Source of the DNA: Butyriboletus loyo | Lineage: Eukaryota > Basidiomycota > Agaricomycetes > Boletales > Boletaceae | Direction of reading: 5' to 3' | Length of the DNA: 64,000 bases | Assembly: GCA_038093515.1 (NCBI GenBank) | Contig: JBBPSI010000013.1 | Location: 124,001 to 188,000 of the forward strand | The notes under the pieces: model-generated | What the model saw: only the letters and a program-made list of their open reading frames with translations | The model's database searches: none | What the model was told of the DNA's origin: nothing | Shown: in pieces, positions 1-9,385 of the stretch | Layout: the number at the start of each line of letters is the position of its first letter | How positions within the stretch are numbered: position 1 is the stretch's first letter | Made by a program: the position numbers and the translations under genes

Positions 1-514
1 CAGCGGTCACGTTGAAGACGATACCCTGTACGCTGAGGGTACCAGCGACAGAACCGAGGGTGGTATAACGAGCGGAAGTGGTGCTAGAGGTGGAGGGGCA
101 AAGGACCTTTTGTGTACCGACAGTGACAAAAGCGACACCTAGGCAAAGAACCAAGATGATGAAGCAAAGAGCGATTTTCTCCCTCCAAGCTTGGATCATG
201 TTCTTGTCAGTGAGACCACCAATAGAAGTGAGCAGGAAAGAGGGGGCCCAGAAAGTGACGATGTGAGAGAAGACGCGCCATGTGTCGAAACCACCGCTGA
301 TGCTAGTACCAGTGCCAGATACCCAGCCTGATGCAGTCGGTGCGAGAGAAGACGAGGGGTTGATGAGCGGGACGGGTGCAACACTGCGCTCCGGGCGAGT
401 GAGGGTCTTGGCACGACGGATGGTGGTGCCAGTGGAGATGGGTGGCCGTGATGTCAATGGTTGGATGTTGTCGGGACGACGTGGCTGATGTACGATACGG
501 ACTGAGCGGGACAT
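1..514 (-). CDS. Class IV chitin synthase, N-terminal part (runs off left edge)
   Basis: Read on the minus strand from the ATG at 514-512, one open frame of about 171 codons continues past the window edge without a stop. The first about 75 residues are a polar Ser/Thr/Pro/Arg-rich tail. Then comes FDTWRVFSHIVTFWAPSFLL, a glycine-rich turn, QAWREKIALC, and a hydrophobic transmembrane helix ending before KVLCP. This order, a first hydrophobic segment, the AWREK motif, a second membrane helix and then a lumenal start, is characteristic of the N terminus of class IV (Chs3-type) chitin synthases, which add GlcNAc from UDP-GlcNAc to cell-wall chitin. The catalytic domain lies outside the window, so activity cannot be judged. 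The gene is divergent from the phosphatase starting at 729. A class V-type enzyme is a less likely alternative. Confidence 0.8.
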   Translation of the reverse strand, partial: MSRSVRIVHQPRRPDNIQPLTSRPPISTGTTIRRAKTLTRPERSVAPVPLINPSSSLAPTASGWVSGTGTSISGGFDTWRVFSHIVTFWAPSFLLTSIGGLTDKNMIQAWREKIALCFIILVLCLGVAFVTVGTQKVLCPSTSSTTSARYTTLGSVAGTLSVQGIVFNVTA

Positions 515-728
515 GCCTCTCTAATGTAACAAGGAGCGGTCAGAGAAAAAGACAGGAAAGATAAAAGGAAAGACTGTGAGAGGGAGGCGAGTGCCTGGTC
601 GTTATGAGGATGTGACCAGAGACGACGTTGACGAGGATGGAGACGACTCGGAGGCGCACCGAGGGAAAAGCCAAGTTATTTATGTCGCTTGATGGCAGTT
701 CACCCGAGTATTGTTTTATTTAGTACCC
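515..728. promoter_or_regulatory. Short divergent promoter region between chitin synthase and phosphatase
   Basis: Only 214 bp separate the two start codons, which face away from each other, so both promoters and 5' UTRs must lie here. No clear TATA box is visible. A purine-rich run (about 545-590) lies on the plus strand. The shared-promoter role is inferred from gene arrangement only. Confidence 0.4.
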
Positions 729-2876
729 ATGTCTGACGCCGCTCTCGACGTCGCCCGACGCAAGGTCAGGACCGCAACGGACTTGGGCCAGACTGATCCT
801 CTGAAACGCGCTGTACCTTCCCCCGACGTGGTCTATCATCCATGGACTCTCCAGGTGCACCCGCTCCTTTCCTTCACTTCCTATGGCACTGACCGCAGAA
901 GCTCGTTCCCCTGGCTTCTCAACACCATATGAGCGAATACAGCCGCATCAAATACGGTCATCAAGGTACGCGTCTCTTACTTCCCTCCTTTGCTTCTCAT
1001 CCATCCCTCCAAAGGCTGTCCCGTCCTATATGCCCCACTGTCCCTGCATCTGCCGGATGTCGTCTGTGGTCTGCGTGAGCGCCAGGAAAAATATGCAGAC
1101 GAGATTCTCTGGTGGCCTTGTACCTCCTCCGTCACTCCCGCCAATAGAGCCCTGATACCAGCAGCGAAACAACGCGCCGCACTTGCCACCGGAGGAACCA
1201 TGCTGCATCCGGAGCTGCAAAGGGAACTATCCGATGCTCTTTCGGAATCCATTACCATCCAATCCAATACCAGCAATGCTGCCTTGTACATCAAAACATC
1301 GGAAACGCACCCCATCAAGTCTGTCGATCCGCCCGCGAGTTACTCGTCACTGACCAGCTATTGACAGTATTTCACAAATTATACCTCCAGAATCACTCAT
1401 CGCAATCTCATCTCATCTCACTCCAAGTAAAAGGCCTTGTCCGGTCTTATTTGAAATTAATCTTTCCTACAGTCTCGACCGGATTGCCGGATATCCACAA
1501 CTACTCCCCTCGCATGTAGATTTACCTATTTGTTCCACCCATATACCTTCCATCTCACAGCACAAATATCTACCATCCAACGATCTCCGTTCGTCTCTCA
1601 CTGGCGCTGTCAATACAGCTCTCAACACAAAGATTTCTCTCCCTCCTCTCCCAGTTCCCTCGTCAAGAATTTTGCTGTCGTTCAAACGTAACCTCAAGAG
1701 CCACACCATCCCCGATGGGACATCCGAAGATGGTGCCTCGAACCCGAAGCTGCCACCTGGCCATCCCACACTGCCGCCCACTGATACAGTGCCCCAAACC
1801 CCACAGAGCCGCCGATCGTCAATGCTTGCTCTCCCAACTGCCTATGCCTTGAATCCTTTCATGTGAGTTCTGTCCTTATATTATTACGTTCCCCTTATTT
1901 GGTGTAGTCGCCCACCAACAGCCCCGTCACCTCCAAACAAAATTTCCAAATCTCGGGCTTCAAAGTCTTCATCCACAGCATCTGCCCGACAAAGTGCGAC
2001 CAACAAAAGGCCTTTCAAGCTTGGAAACCTCCTTCTGTCATCTTGCCCTGGAAAGAAAGGTTAATCCCTTTTTTCTTGATCATGTTTTTTTTTCATCCCT
2101 TTCTTCCTTCAACAAGTACGATTGAGTGGACCCGTGCGTGGGCGGAGTGCGGTCTGTCGAGATCTGGATGTCGATCTGCGACGGATGAAATTGCTTGGAG
2201 CGCGGTGCGTCGTGTGGTAAATTTTGTTCTTTCATTGTATTGGAATGTTCAGTGACGATATCGCACACCGAAGCTGTCTCGATGACGAGGAACTTGAATT
2301 CCTAATAGGAGTTTCATGGCTTGAATACTGCCAAGTTGCGCATCGGGAGGGTCTCGATGTTCTACGGTACGCCTTCTGCACCGCATAACTGTCCCCTCCC
2401 ACCAATACGTTCCCGCCGTTCGTAGCATTCCCCTACCAGAAGGTCTAGCACCGCTTTCCCCCAAATCCCTAGACGCCGATCTAGATTGGATCATTGAAAC
2501 ATACTCCCTACACGGCATTTCTGTGTTAGTGCACTGCCGAGGGGGAGTTGGTCGTGCAGGGCTCCTCGCATGCTGTTGGATGTTGAAGCTCGGGCTCTGT
2601 GGATGGATTGAGACCGAGGTTCCGGCGAGCGCTTCCACTACCACAAGTGTGACCGAGGTAAAGCGCGATGACAACCCATCAGATACTTTCCGATGGGACA
2701 GCGAAACTGTGGTGCGGCGAGATACGTTGCAGTTGGTGGAGCGGGCCATCGAAGTGGTACGGAGACGAAGAAGCGTTAAAGCCATCGAAACATTGGAGCA
2801 AGTCGAGTTCCTGGTGGAATATGTTGACTATTTGAGAACATGTAGACGTGTTGGTGGAGATTCTAGCAACTCGTAA
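729..2876 (+). CDS. Dual-specificity protein phosphatase, CDKN3/KAP-like
   Basis: Spliced gene. Exon 1 starts at ATG 729 and ends at 854. Introns at 855-898 and 966-1014 give the join HPWTLQ-KLVPLASQHHM and then YGHQ-GCPVLY. Further exons carry a Ser/Pro-rich linker (about 1675-1865), then LGNLLLSSCPGKKV, then RLSGPVRGRSAVCRDL (2117-2160), and a last exon from about 2435 with VHCRGGVGRAG. That last motif is the CX5R active site of Cys-based phosphatases (nucleophile Cys, binding Arg). The SSCPGKKVRL and RIPLPEGLAP blocks match fungal CDKN3-like phosphatases. The reaction is dephosphorylation of phosphoproteins; substrates are unknown. The stop is TAA 2874-2876. The intron between about 1318 and 1475 is the least certain: a reading with a small extra exon (AATCACTC...CCAA) keeps frame. 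Confidence 0.78.
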
Positions 2877-3265
2877 TGTCACTACCAGCTGCCATCCTAA
2901 TATCTTGATTGTAAACTAGTTTTCCACTATAAAAAAAGCAGCACTGATGGTCTTTTGTGAACCCCGTCGGTGAGGTCCCTGATAACTCCGTCTGTGTCTC
3001 ATATTCCGGATCCCTGACAGAAACTCGGTGTCCTCGACGACCTGCCATCAAGATCGGCATACACGCCGAGTGACAGTAGTGATATCTTCCGGACATGTAT
3101 GGTCAGCGTGATAAGGGCCAACTTCACAATCAAGATGTCTACTACATTATTTTCTTTGTTCAGATTCGCAGGCGTAGGTATAACAAGAATGCGTCAAACA
3201 AAGTGGTGAAGCTGTTGTACATCCAGTGGAGTGCCGGGGAGTGGGCAGGTGGTAGTAGCTGCTAA
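2877..3265. other. Intergenic, convergent 3' ends
   Basis: This 389-bp gap lies between the convergent phosphatase and GTPase genes. It contains only short unconvincing frames and presumably both 3' UTRs. Nothing else was seen. Confidence 0.5.
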
Positions 3266-4198
3266 TCACGAAGTGTAAGGAACTACTGGCAAGGAAGCGC
3301 AACTGCCGCTGTCAGTTTCAAATTTCTCGTCAAACCACGATTTGTCGTCTTCCGAAGCGTGCCCAGACAGCGTCCGGGATTGCTCAATCCTCTGAGCAAC
3401 AAGGTCGGCATCTTCGGCTGAGAAGCCACACCGCTTGACTAGTTTCCTCCTCAGGTCACTGCCATCAAGTTGCTTTTGACGGCGTGGTGATAGCCAAGCG
3501 CGCATGTGCAGCACCACCCGCTTGACCCAAGTTGCCTTTTCTTCTTTCCAAACGATCCGACCGCTAAAGTCCAGAAGGAGCTTGTGGATAATCTTCCTAG
3601 ACTGTGCATACTTGTCGCTGAACACGTCTCGGTACCCGCGGGTGGTCGTGATACAAGCATGCCCGTGGGATTTGAGTCGATACTCCTGGATAGCGCTCTC
3701 GTTCTCTATCCACCACTGCTCCATGGGGTCGTGCGTCTCCATATGCGTAACGGCGATAACGACGGGAACCTGGCGGTTGCAAAGCACCTCCACGAAGAGG
3801 TTGTATGTCTGCTGCGTTGTGATGGAGATTCGTCCGCCCTTCATGCAGAACACGAGAAGACTGATGCCGCCCGACCGCTCGAGTTTAGAAATGAGCGCGT
3901 AAGCCTGGAAAATGGCATTCAGGTATTCGGTCCGCTTCATGTGGCCTTGAGCTTCGTGTAGACCAGCTGTGTCATGCAGGGCAAACTCGATGCTGTCGAG
4001 GCAGACGATGTGTTCCTGTGAGTGGAGCGTGCAGCTTTTAGCACTACTCGAAGTGATGGCCCGCTCTTCGCCAGCAATAAGATTGACGAGAGAGCTCTTC
4101 CCCACGCCGGCGTCTCCGACGATAAGAATATTACGGCGGTCGGGGTGCTTGGAGGGGGTGGGGCTGGTGGGGCTGGAACAAATGCTATCTGTCCGCAT
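3266..4198 (-). CDS. P-loop GTPase, AIG1/MMR_HSR1-like family (group A)
   Basis: Single-exon frame of 310 residues. After a short Ser/Pro N-terminal tail comes RRNILIVGDAGVGKSSLVN, a Walker A/G1 loop (GDAGVGKSS). Then come HDTAGLHE (G3, switch II), the group A signature FCMKGGRISITTQQTY, ITHME-like THME at the G4 position, MEQWW, and GHACITT where G5 would lie. After the G domain (about residue 205) there is a basic amphipathic stretch, then VKRCGFSAEDADLVAQRIEQ, a small helical motif shared with other group A members here, and an acidic tail. The closest relatives in the window are at 39346, 44201 and 45595. GTP binding is expected from the motifs; biological role unknown. A TATA-like box lies about 125 bp upstream. 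The gene is divergent from the GTPase at 5577. Confidence 0.85.
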   Translation of the reverse strand: MRTDSICSSPTSPTPSKHPDRRNILIVGDAGVGKSSLVNLIAGEERAITSSSAKSCTLHSQEHIVCLDSIEFALHDTAGLHEAQGHMKRTEYLNAIFQAYALISKLERSGGISLLVFCMKGGRISITTQQTYNLFVEVLCNRQVPVVIAVTHMETHDPMEQWWIENESAIQEYRLKSHGHACITTTRGYRDVFSDKYAQSRKIIHKLLLDFSGRIVWKEEKATWVKRVVLHMRAWLSPRRQKQLDGSDLRRKLVKRCGFSAEDADLVAQRIEQSRTLSGHASEDDKSWFDEKFETDSGSCASLPVVPYTS

Positions 4199-4323
4199 GG
4201 CAGAGGGCAGATGACTGAGGGCGAAGAGTCAGTGGGCAGTGTCGCAGCTGGATAGGTATGTGATGTGCTACGTCCTCGTCCGGAGGCTGGAATCTGGGAA
4301 CTTGACCGTTCACGGGTCGGGCC

Positions 4324-4330
4324 ATTTATA
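4324..4330 (-). promoter_or_regulatory. TATA-like box for the minus-strand GTPase
   Basis: TATAAAT on the minus strand, about 125 bp before the GTPase ATG at 4198. Position and sequence fit a core promoter; no transcript evidence. Confidence 0.4.
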
Positions 4331-5429
4331 AGTGTGGCATGCAGGCAACGCGAACTCCAAGAACTTCGGGTATGACCAGCTGCCGAGAACAAAGGACATG
4401 CGGGAGCTCCACATTAGACGCTGTGAGCTTCTCAGAGCTGATATCAAGATTCGATTGACGTCTTGATGATCGTCACACCGTCCGTGGCAAACGTATCATT
4501 GGGATCGGTTCTACTGCGCGCTGCAGTGTTTACCGCGACCCAAATCGACTTGTCGGATCTGAAATCATCACGATAAATATGTTTTCTGACGGAGCGCCAA
4601 TACGGTAGATGTCGACAACGAGGAGGGCGCGAGGGTTTTGTATTCGACACGACTTGATGGTTTCCTAGTTCCCACGGTCTTCTCAAGGCTCTTTCTTGGG
4701 CATAGGGAAGACAGGCAGTTTGGACAAGGCTAGTCCGCAAGTGTAAACCAACCTGAGTGAGTCGTGATGGCATTTCGAGGTCAACATCCAGTACGGACTT
4801 GTCGTCTTAGCCTCCTCCTAACTTTGGACCCTGATATACTTCGCAGACATCTTCACGGTGGTCCAGGGGAAGTGATATGTGCAACATGCGTGTGGTGAGC
4901 ACTCTCGGCCTCGTTGCCAACCCTGTTACTATAGCATGACATGCTGTGAATCCACAAGGTGGCCGCGTTTGATAAACGGAGCACCCACGTTGCAGTTGTG
5001 GTTGTATGGGCGTAGCCTTGCCATTGGCAAAACATGCCTTGAGGCCCGTATTCAAGGTGACCGCAACCATTTGCCGTACTAGTTGCACTTGCTTCAAGTC
5101 TACATATAAAAGTAGTCTCCTCGCGGGTGCCTGACGGGTTTAGCAACACGACCTTCTTCGCAACGGCATACATGGCACCCACTACGCGCCGTTCAGACGT
5201 AGGTTCTTGTTTTGCGCGGGACAGCGTAAATTGGCTTATAAATACGTTCATGGGCAGAACTCTCTCGGAGGACTGTCCGTTGATTTCACAAGCCTGCCCG
5301 CCAAGAGGTCAAGCACTGACCAGCCGGCCGTGGTAGCTCCTAACATCAATTTCCCTATCCTCGACCTGACGACACCACATAGAATATTCGACCACAGCAC
5401 CAGCCCACGATCTTCGGGGTGGATTTTGA
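4331..5429. other. Divergent intergenic region between two GTPase genes
   Basis: About 1.1 kb. Several frames of 60-130 codons are open on both strands (for example 4853-5251 minus), but none shows a recognisable domain or exon structure. TATA-like strings on the plus strand at about 5104 and 5234 could serve upstream starts of the 5577 gene. Confidence 0.4.
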
Positions 5430-5435
5430 TATAAA
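5430..5435 (+). promoter_or_regulatory. TATA-like box upstream of the plus-strand GTPase
   Basis: TATAAA about 145 bp before the first confidently readable GTPase exon. Good spacing for a core promoter followed by one or two short 5' exons, but a coding exon could also pass through it. Confidence 0.35.
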
Positions 5436-5576
5436 CGTCCCCCGATCCACCAAGGTGAGTACCATCAACGATCGCTCGTCTAGTTGGGTCTCAACCAGGT
5501 TCGAAGGGTGGTAAACTCGCTCCCGAGGTAAGAGAACGATCTCATTTACGTTGACCTGGAAGTCAATGTTATTTAG

Positions 5577-6773
5577 ACCACGAAAACTCGCAATGTCGTG
5601 GTCTTCGGGGACAGTGGGGTTGGTAAAAGCTCCTTAATCAACATGCTCGCTGGCAAAAAAACTGCGGAGACTTCCAATGGTGTTCTCGGATGCACATTTC
5701 AGAGCCGCCAATATCCGATAACCGTCAACGGGGAGAGGGTCAACATTTGGGATACCGCAGGCCTCGATGAAGGTACGCGGGGTCGCGTCTCACCCGAAAT
5801 AGCCGAGAGAAATTTAAGCAAGTTGCTCCGTGAGCTACGGGGTGCGAATGGCATCCACCTTCTCGTCTACTGCATTCGCGGTCCGAGCGTTCGGAAGTCG
5901 CTGGCGAGGAACTATACCATCTTTTACTCTGCAATATGCAGAAAGAAGGTTCCCATCGTTGCCGTTGTGACAGGATTGGAGAACGAACCAAGTTCGATGG
6001 AAGATTGGTGGACTACAGGCGAGAAGGAACTGGTCAAGTACAAGATGCGCTTCATCGACCATGCATGCGTTACAACTATCGACATGGAGAAGCTCGTGGG
6101 TTCTGTATTTGAAAGGCGTAGCATCGAGTCACAGCAGTTGGTCCGGAAATTGATCACGGACAATTGTCACCGCGTTACCACGGGACCACCGTCCGACACC
6201 AATGCCCTCATCAAAGCCGCCTTGCTTGACTTTCGGTTGATAATGAAGTCCGGTTGGGAGAATGCCCAGTCCGTTTCCAGTGTCGTTTTCTACCAGGCAG
6301 ACATTCCACTCTTTCAATCAAGCGTCTTCGGCGTCCCCCGACGATTCAATTCTCAAATCAACGGACGTTCGTTTGTCTTTCTGAATGCTGGTGATCTTTC
6401 GGGTAGCTACCTTACTCCAAGGATGTCCAAAGGCGGTGCCGATCTGTTGATTTTTTCTGGAACGATGTCAGCTCCTAACGTGGAGGAATTGCGGAACTTT
6501 TATGCTGCCTGCAATGGCGACGTTTGTCCTCTTCTCGTTGTCACAGATGACCGCTCTCTCGATGAGTGGACGGGACACCTCAATCCTCTAGGGATCAGCG
6601 CGCATGTTGAATCCATATCCACGGATGGACAGACCCAAGTAGATTTGTCGGGCTTGATTGACGAACTCTGTCTCGTCAGGGGGCCTGCCAAGTACCGTAG
6701 GGCGAGCTTTTTCAGAATTTTTAGGCGCAAGAAGGAAGAAGCCGGCGATGAGATACCTGCCCCTCACAACTAG
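5577..6773 (+). CDS. P-loop GTPase with second, P-loop-less G-like half (group B); 5' end unresolved
   Basis: The main exon starts after an acceptor at 5575-5576 and reads TTKTRNVVVFGDSGVGKSS. No in-frame ATG precedes the P-loop in this exon, so the start must be in an upstream short exon. One possibility is the segment ending at 5527 before gtaaga, in frame as GSKGGKLAPE. Motifs in order: GDSGVGKSS, WDTAGLDEG, YCIRGPSVR, RNYTIFYSAICRKKVPI, TGLE at G4, MEDWW, DHACVTT. From about residue 210 a second domain follows with strands RSFVFLNAG, ADLLIFSG and CPLLVVTDD, then a basic tail with FFRIFRRKK. It is closest to the gene at 42118-43407 in length and layout. The second half looks like a degenerate repeat of the G domain without a Walker A loop. 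Confidence 0.82.
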   Translation, partial: TTKTRNVVVFGDSGVGKSSLINMLAGKKTAETSNGVLGCTFQSRQYPITVNGERVNIWDTAGLDEGTRGRVSPEIAERNLSKLLRELRGANGIHLLVYCIRGPSVRKSLARNYTIFYSAICRKKVPIVAVVTGLENEPSSMEDWWTTGEKELVKYKMRFIDHACVTTIDMEKLVGSVFERRSIESQQLVRKLITDNCHRVTTGPPSDTNALIKAALLDFRLIMKSGWENAQSVSSVVFYQADIPLFQSSVFGVPRRFNSQINGRSFVFLNAGDLSGSYLTPRMSKGGADLLIFSGTMSAPNVEELRNFYAACNGDVCPLLVVTDDRSLDEWTGHLNPLGISAHVESISTDGQTQVDLSGLIDELCLVRGPAKYRRASFFRIFRRKKEEAGDEIPAPHN

Positions 6774-7449
6774 GCGGTCCTACTTCGGAAGACGAACAAA
6801 CTTTGGTGATGCTCAAAGATTTGTAGTCGTTAATGTGAGATTCTCATGTGCTTTCGGAGTCGGTCATTCCTATATCTTATTTATCTTTGCAAACTTTGAT
6901 TTCTCATCCATGTATTCCGTAATCCTGCAGACAGCAGGCATCACATTCATAATTTATGCACACCACAGCATCTGAGAGCCAAAAGTTGACATGCAGGTTC
7001 ATATGGAAGACATATTCCAACAGTCGAAAGAGCCCAAATATTCAAACCAGTCAAACTTGCTTCGTTTGTCGAATCGATGTCCCCTTGTCCTCCGCCGGCT
7101 TTTCTGTCGTAAAGAGGACCCACGTTACATTGGGCTTCATTCACCCCTCTCACGATCAGTGCAAAAATTCGTTCTGGGGTATGTCTCCGTAAGGTTCCCG
7201 ACCCCAAGTTCGACATGCATGGAAGTCAATACGGTCAACCAACCCAACTGAAATGGGCGTCACCGTTTATACCCCCTACACCAACCCTCTCGATCCCGCC
7301 CTCGCGGTATGCTAAACAGAGATGATGAGACTTGGCCTAACACGAGCACATCAAGCCTGGATCGCGGTACGATCCTACACTTGAACGGCTTGATAAGATT
7401 GCAAAATCAGTCGTTAATAAAAACACCGTGGGACCTCATCCATCATGAC
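6774..7449. other. Intergenic; possible orphan exon fragment
   Basis: No supported gene. At about 7252-7308 a short frame MGVTVYTPYTNPLDPALA ends at a donor-like gtatgc and could be a stray first exon, but no continuation was found. Confidence 0.3.
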
Positions 7450-8800
7450 GTCATACGTCGGCACCACACCGTTCTCGATATACACAATGTCGCCGGACAC
7501 AACCACCTTCGGTCGAGCTGCTGATCCATGCCAATAAACCTCCCTGGATCTGGATATGTCTCTGGGTCAGATAGCATAAACCTGTACAATGTGGATGAGA
7601 TCTCAAATCGACGGCACTCTGAGTTGGCAAGTGACGAACCAGATGTTAGCGAGAAGAAATGTCCCTTTGGGGATTAAATATCCCTCGTAGATGGTGACAT
7701 GGACTACTAGCGTTGCGTACACTCCAGTCAGACTAGAAATGCACATGCACGAAGATACGTACCATATGGAGCTACCATGTGCCAGTGGAGAAGTTCCATA
7801 TGGATCACATTGACGTACAGAAGAGCATCGCGATCCTCAAAGGTCGGCAGTCTGTCGTGCCCGACGACAGCATCCACTTCCGCCTGCGCCTTCTTCAGAA
7901 TTTCTGGGTATATTACCATGGCAAGGAAAAATGCAGATAGCGTGGATGATTATCGTGCTTTTCAGTGCGACTCTCTTGTCGATGAAAAAATTTAAAGCAC
8001 GCTGTCTGATCCACCCGATAAATCGTAGAATGAAAATTAATGCAAACTATCTCGAGACTCATGCCAAAACCATACCTAGGCACATGGAAAAAGAAGCCCA
8101 CTTCAATTTTTGCTCTTCCTCTTGGTGACGCCTTCCTCAAGCACACGTGACATAAACGATGGCGCAGCATCGTCCTTTGACGAGCCCTGCATCGGCTCGT
8201 CATGCATCTTTGTCGAAACCACCTCCAGAGGGCCACTCAGGAAAATATCGCACTAGCCGGGTCCTTCAAACAACTGAAATGCATGAAGAGACTCGTGAAA
8301 CGTACAGATCGGAAGCATGTCGACTAGAAACCATCCCGGTGTTACGACCACCGACAAGCTGTCCACAGCTTTGTTAACTATCTGCAGGAACGGATCGTCA
8401 TCTTCCTTGACAGTATAACCAAGTGAGATCTTCAAGATCACTGCACCGACCATTCTTCCCAAAATATGGCACATTAGTACGGTCGTCCGGGACAATCAGT
8501 ACTGCACCTGACAATGGGCGGTCCGATCATCAAGGTTCTCATATTGCGTAGAAATTGCTTCGCTTCCACTTCTTTAGCAGGGTAGCACGACTCTAGGCTA
8601 TTCTTGGTGCTAATCTGCTAATGAAAGAACTTGCGATGTTTTCGGTACGTGTCACCGTATTTCAGAAGGCCTGTTGGATGTAATGGTACCTTTCTTTTCG
8701 AGTAGGTATTTGGTCGCCTTGTGGGAGTTGAGAACGACGTGTCGCGTGCCCATCAAGTTGAGGGATATGATAGGGCCTGCCAGTGTAGAATCACGAAGGA
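7450..8800 (-). pseudogene. Cytochrome P450 pseudogene
   Basis: Minus-strand fragments of one P450 in correct order but different frames. First comes NLMGTRHVVLNSHKATKYLL (about 8705-8762), followed by SNRP. Next is YGDTYRKHRKFFH then TAG (8628-8630) where relatives have Gln, then QISTKN and YPAKEVEAKQFL. Then come ILKISLGYTVKEDDDPF (about 8395-8450), YPEILKKAQAEVDAVVGHDR and LPTFEDRDALLYVN (7790-7915). The K-helix reads ELLHW, so the invariant ExxR Arg is lost. After that GYLIPKGTFLLANIW and DPETYPDPGRFIGMDQ are seen. The haem loop is eroded: about RRWLCPA remains and the FGxG part is missing. The family resembles basidiomycete multi-copy P450s annotated as O-methylsterigmatocystin oxidoreductase-like. 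Premature stop, frame changes and lost ExxR make it non-functional. Confidence 0.85.
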
Positions 8801-9385
8801 AAGAAAGGGTGGTTTGGGGGTCCCTGAACACCTCTGTAGTTGAAACACAAGTTTCTCTTGCACAGCAGGGAGTCTTCGATGTGGCAGGTGGATTTGGTAC
8901 GTGCCATCTGGAGACTGTTTCAGTGCAGCAGCCTTGCTTCCAGTGAATGAGTTCAATGGAGTACCTGTGCTTCCCCCAGTGTCCACATCGCTAGTAGCGC
9001 TCTCTTGGGCTCGCCGTCCACCTCCTCGGTATATGGTATCCCTGAACGGCCAAGGTCCATCTGAGCGTGAGTGAGTAGGGTCGTGTTCAGAGTGCAAGGC
9101 ACTCGGAAAATATCTATGAGGCAATGGACTGACCTGAGTATATCACTCAATGATAGTAGGCTTAGCGCGTGTTTCGTCCTCTCATGAGGCTGGAGAGCGG
9201 TTTAGTATGGGTGATCCGTGGCAAATCCCGCTGCGACCCCGGTGAACGATCCTTTGATCTGCTCGTTCAAGTCCTAGTCAGACTGAGGGAGTGCAACAAT
9301 TCGCCCGATCGACTCGCTGTCAACCGCTTCAAATAACCTCGACAGGGGGTCACTCTGCTGCTGGCGGTGGCTACCAACATCGACA
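8801..9385. other. Upstream remnant of P450 and intergenic before Ski3
   Basis: Minus-strand frames here (for example 8953-9150) may include the eroded P450 N terminus, but no membrane anchor or start could be assigned. The Ski3 promoter must lie in the right part; no TATA box was seen. Confidence 0.3.

Noticed and set aside
4853..5251. 132-codon minus-strand frame between two GTPase genes
   Set aside because: No domain, no recognisable splice partners and poor codon pattern; left as intergenic.
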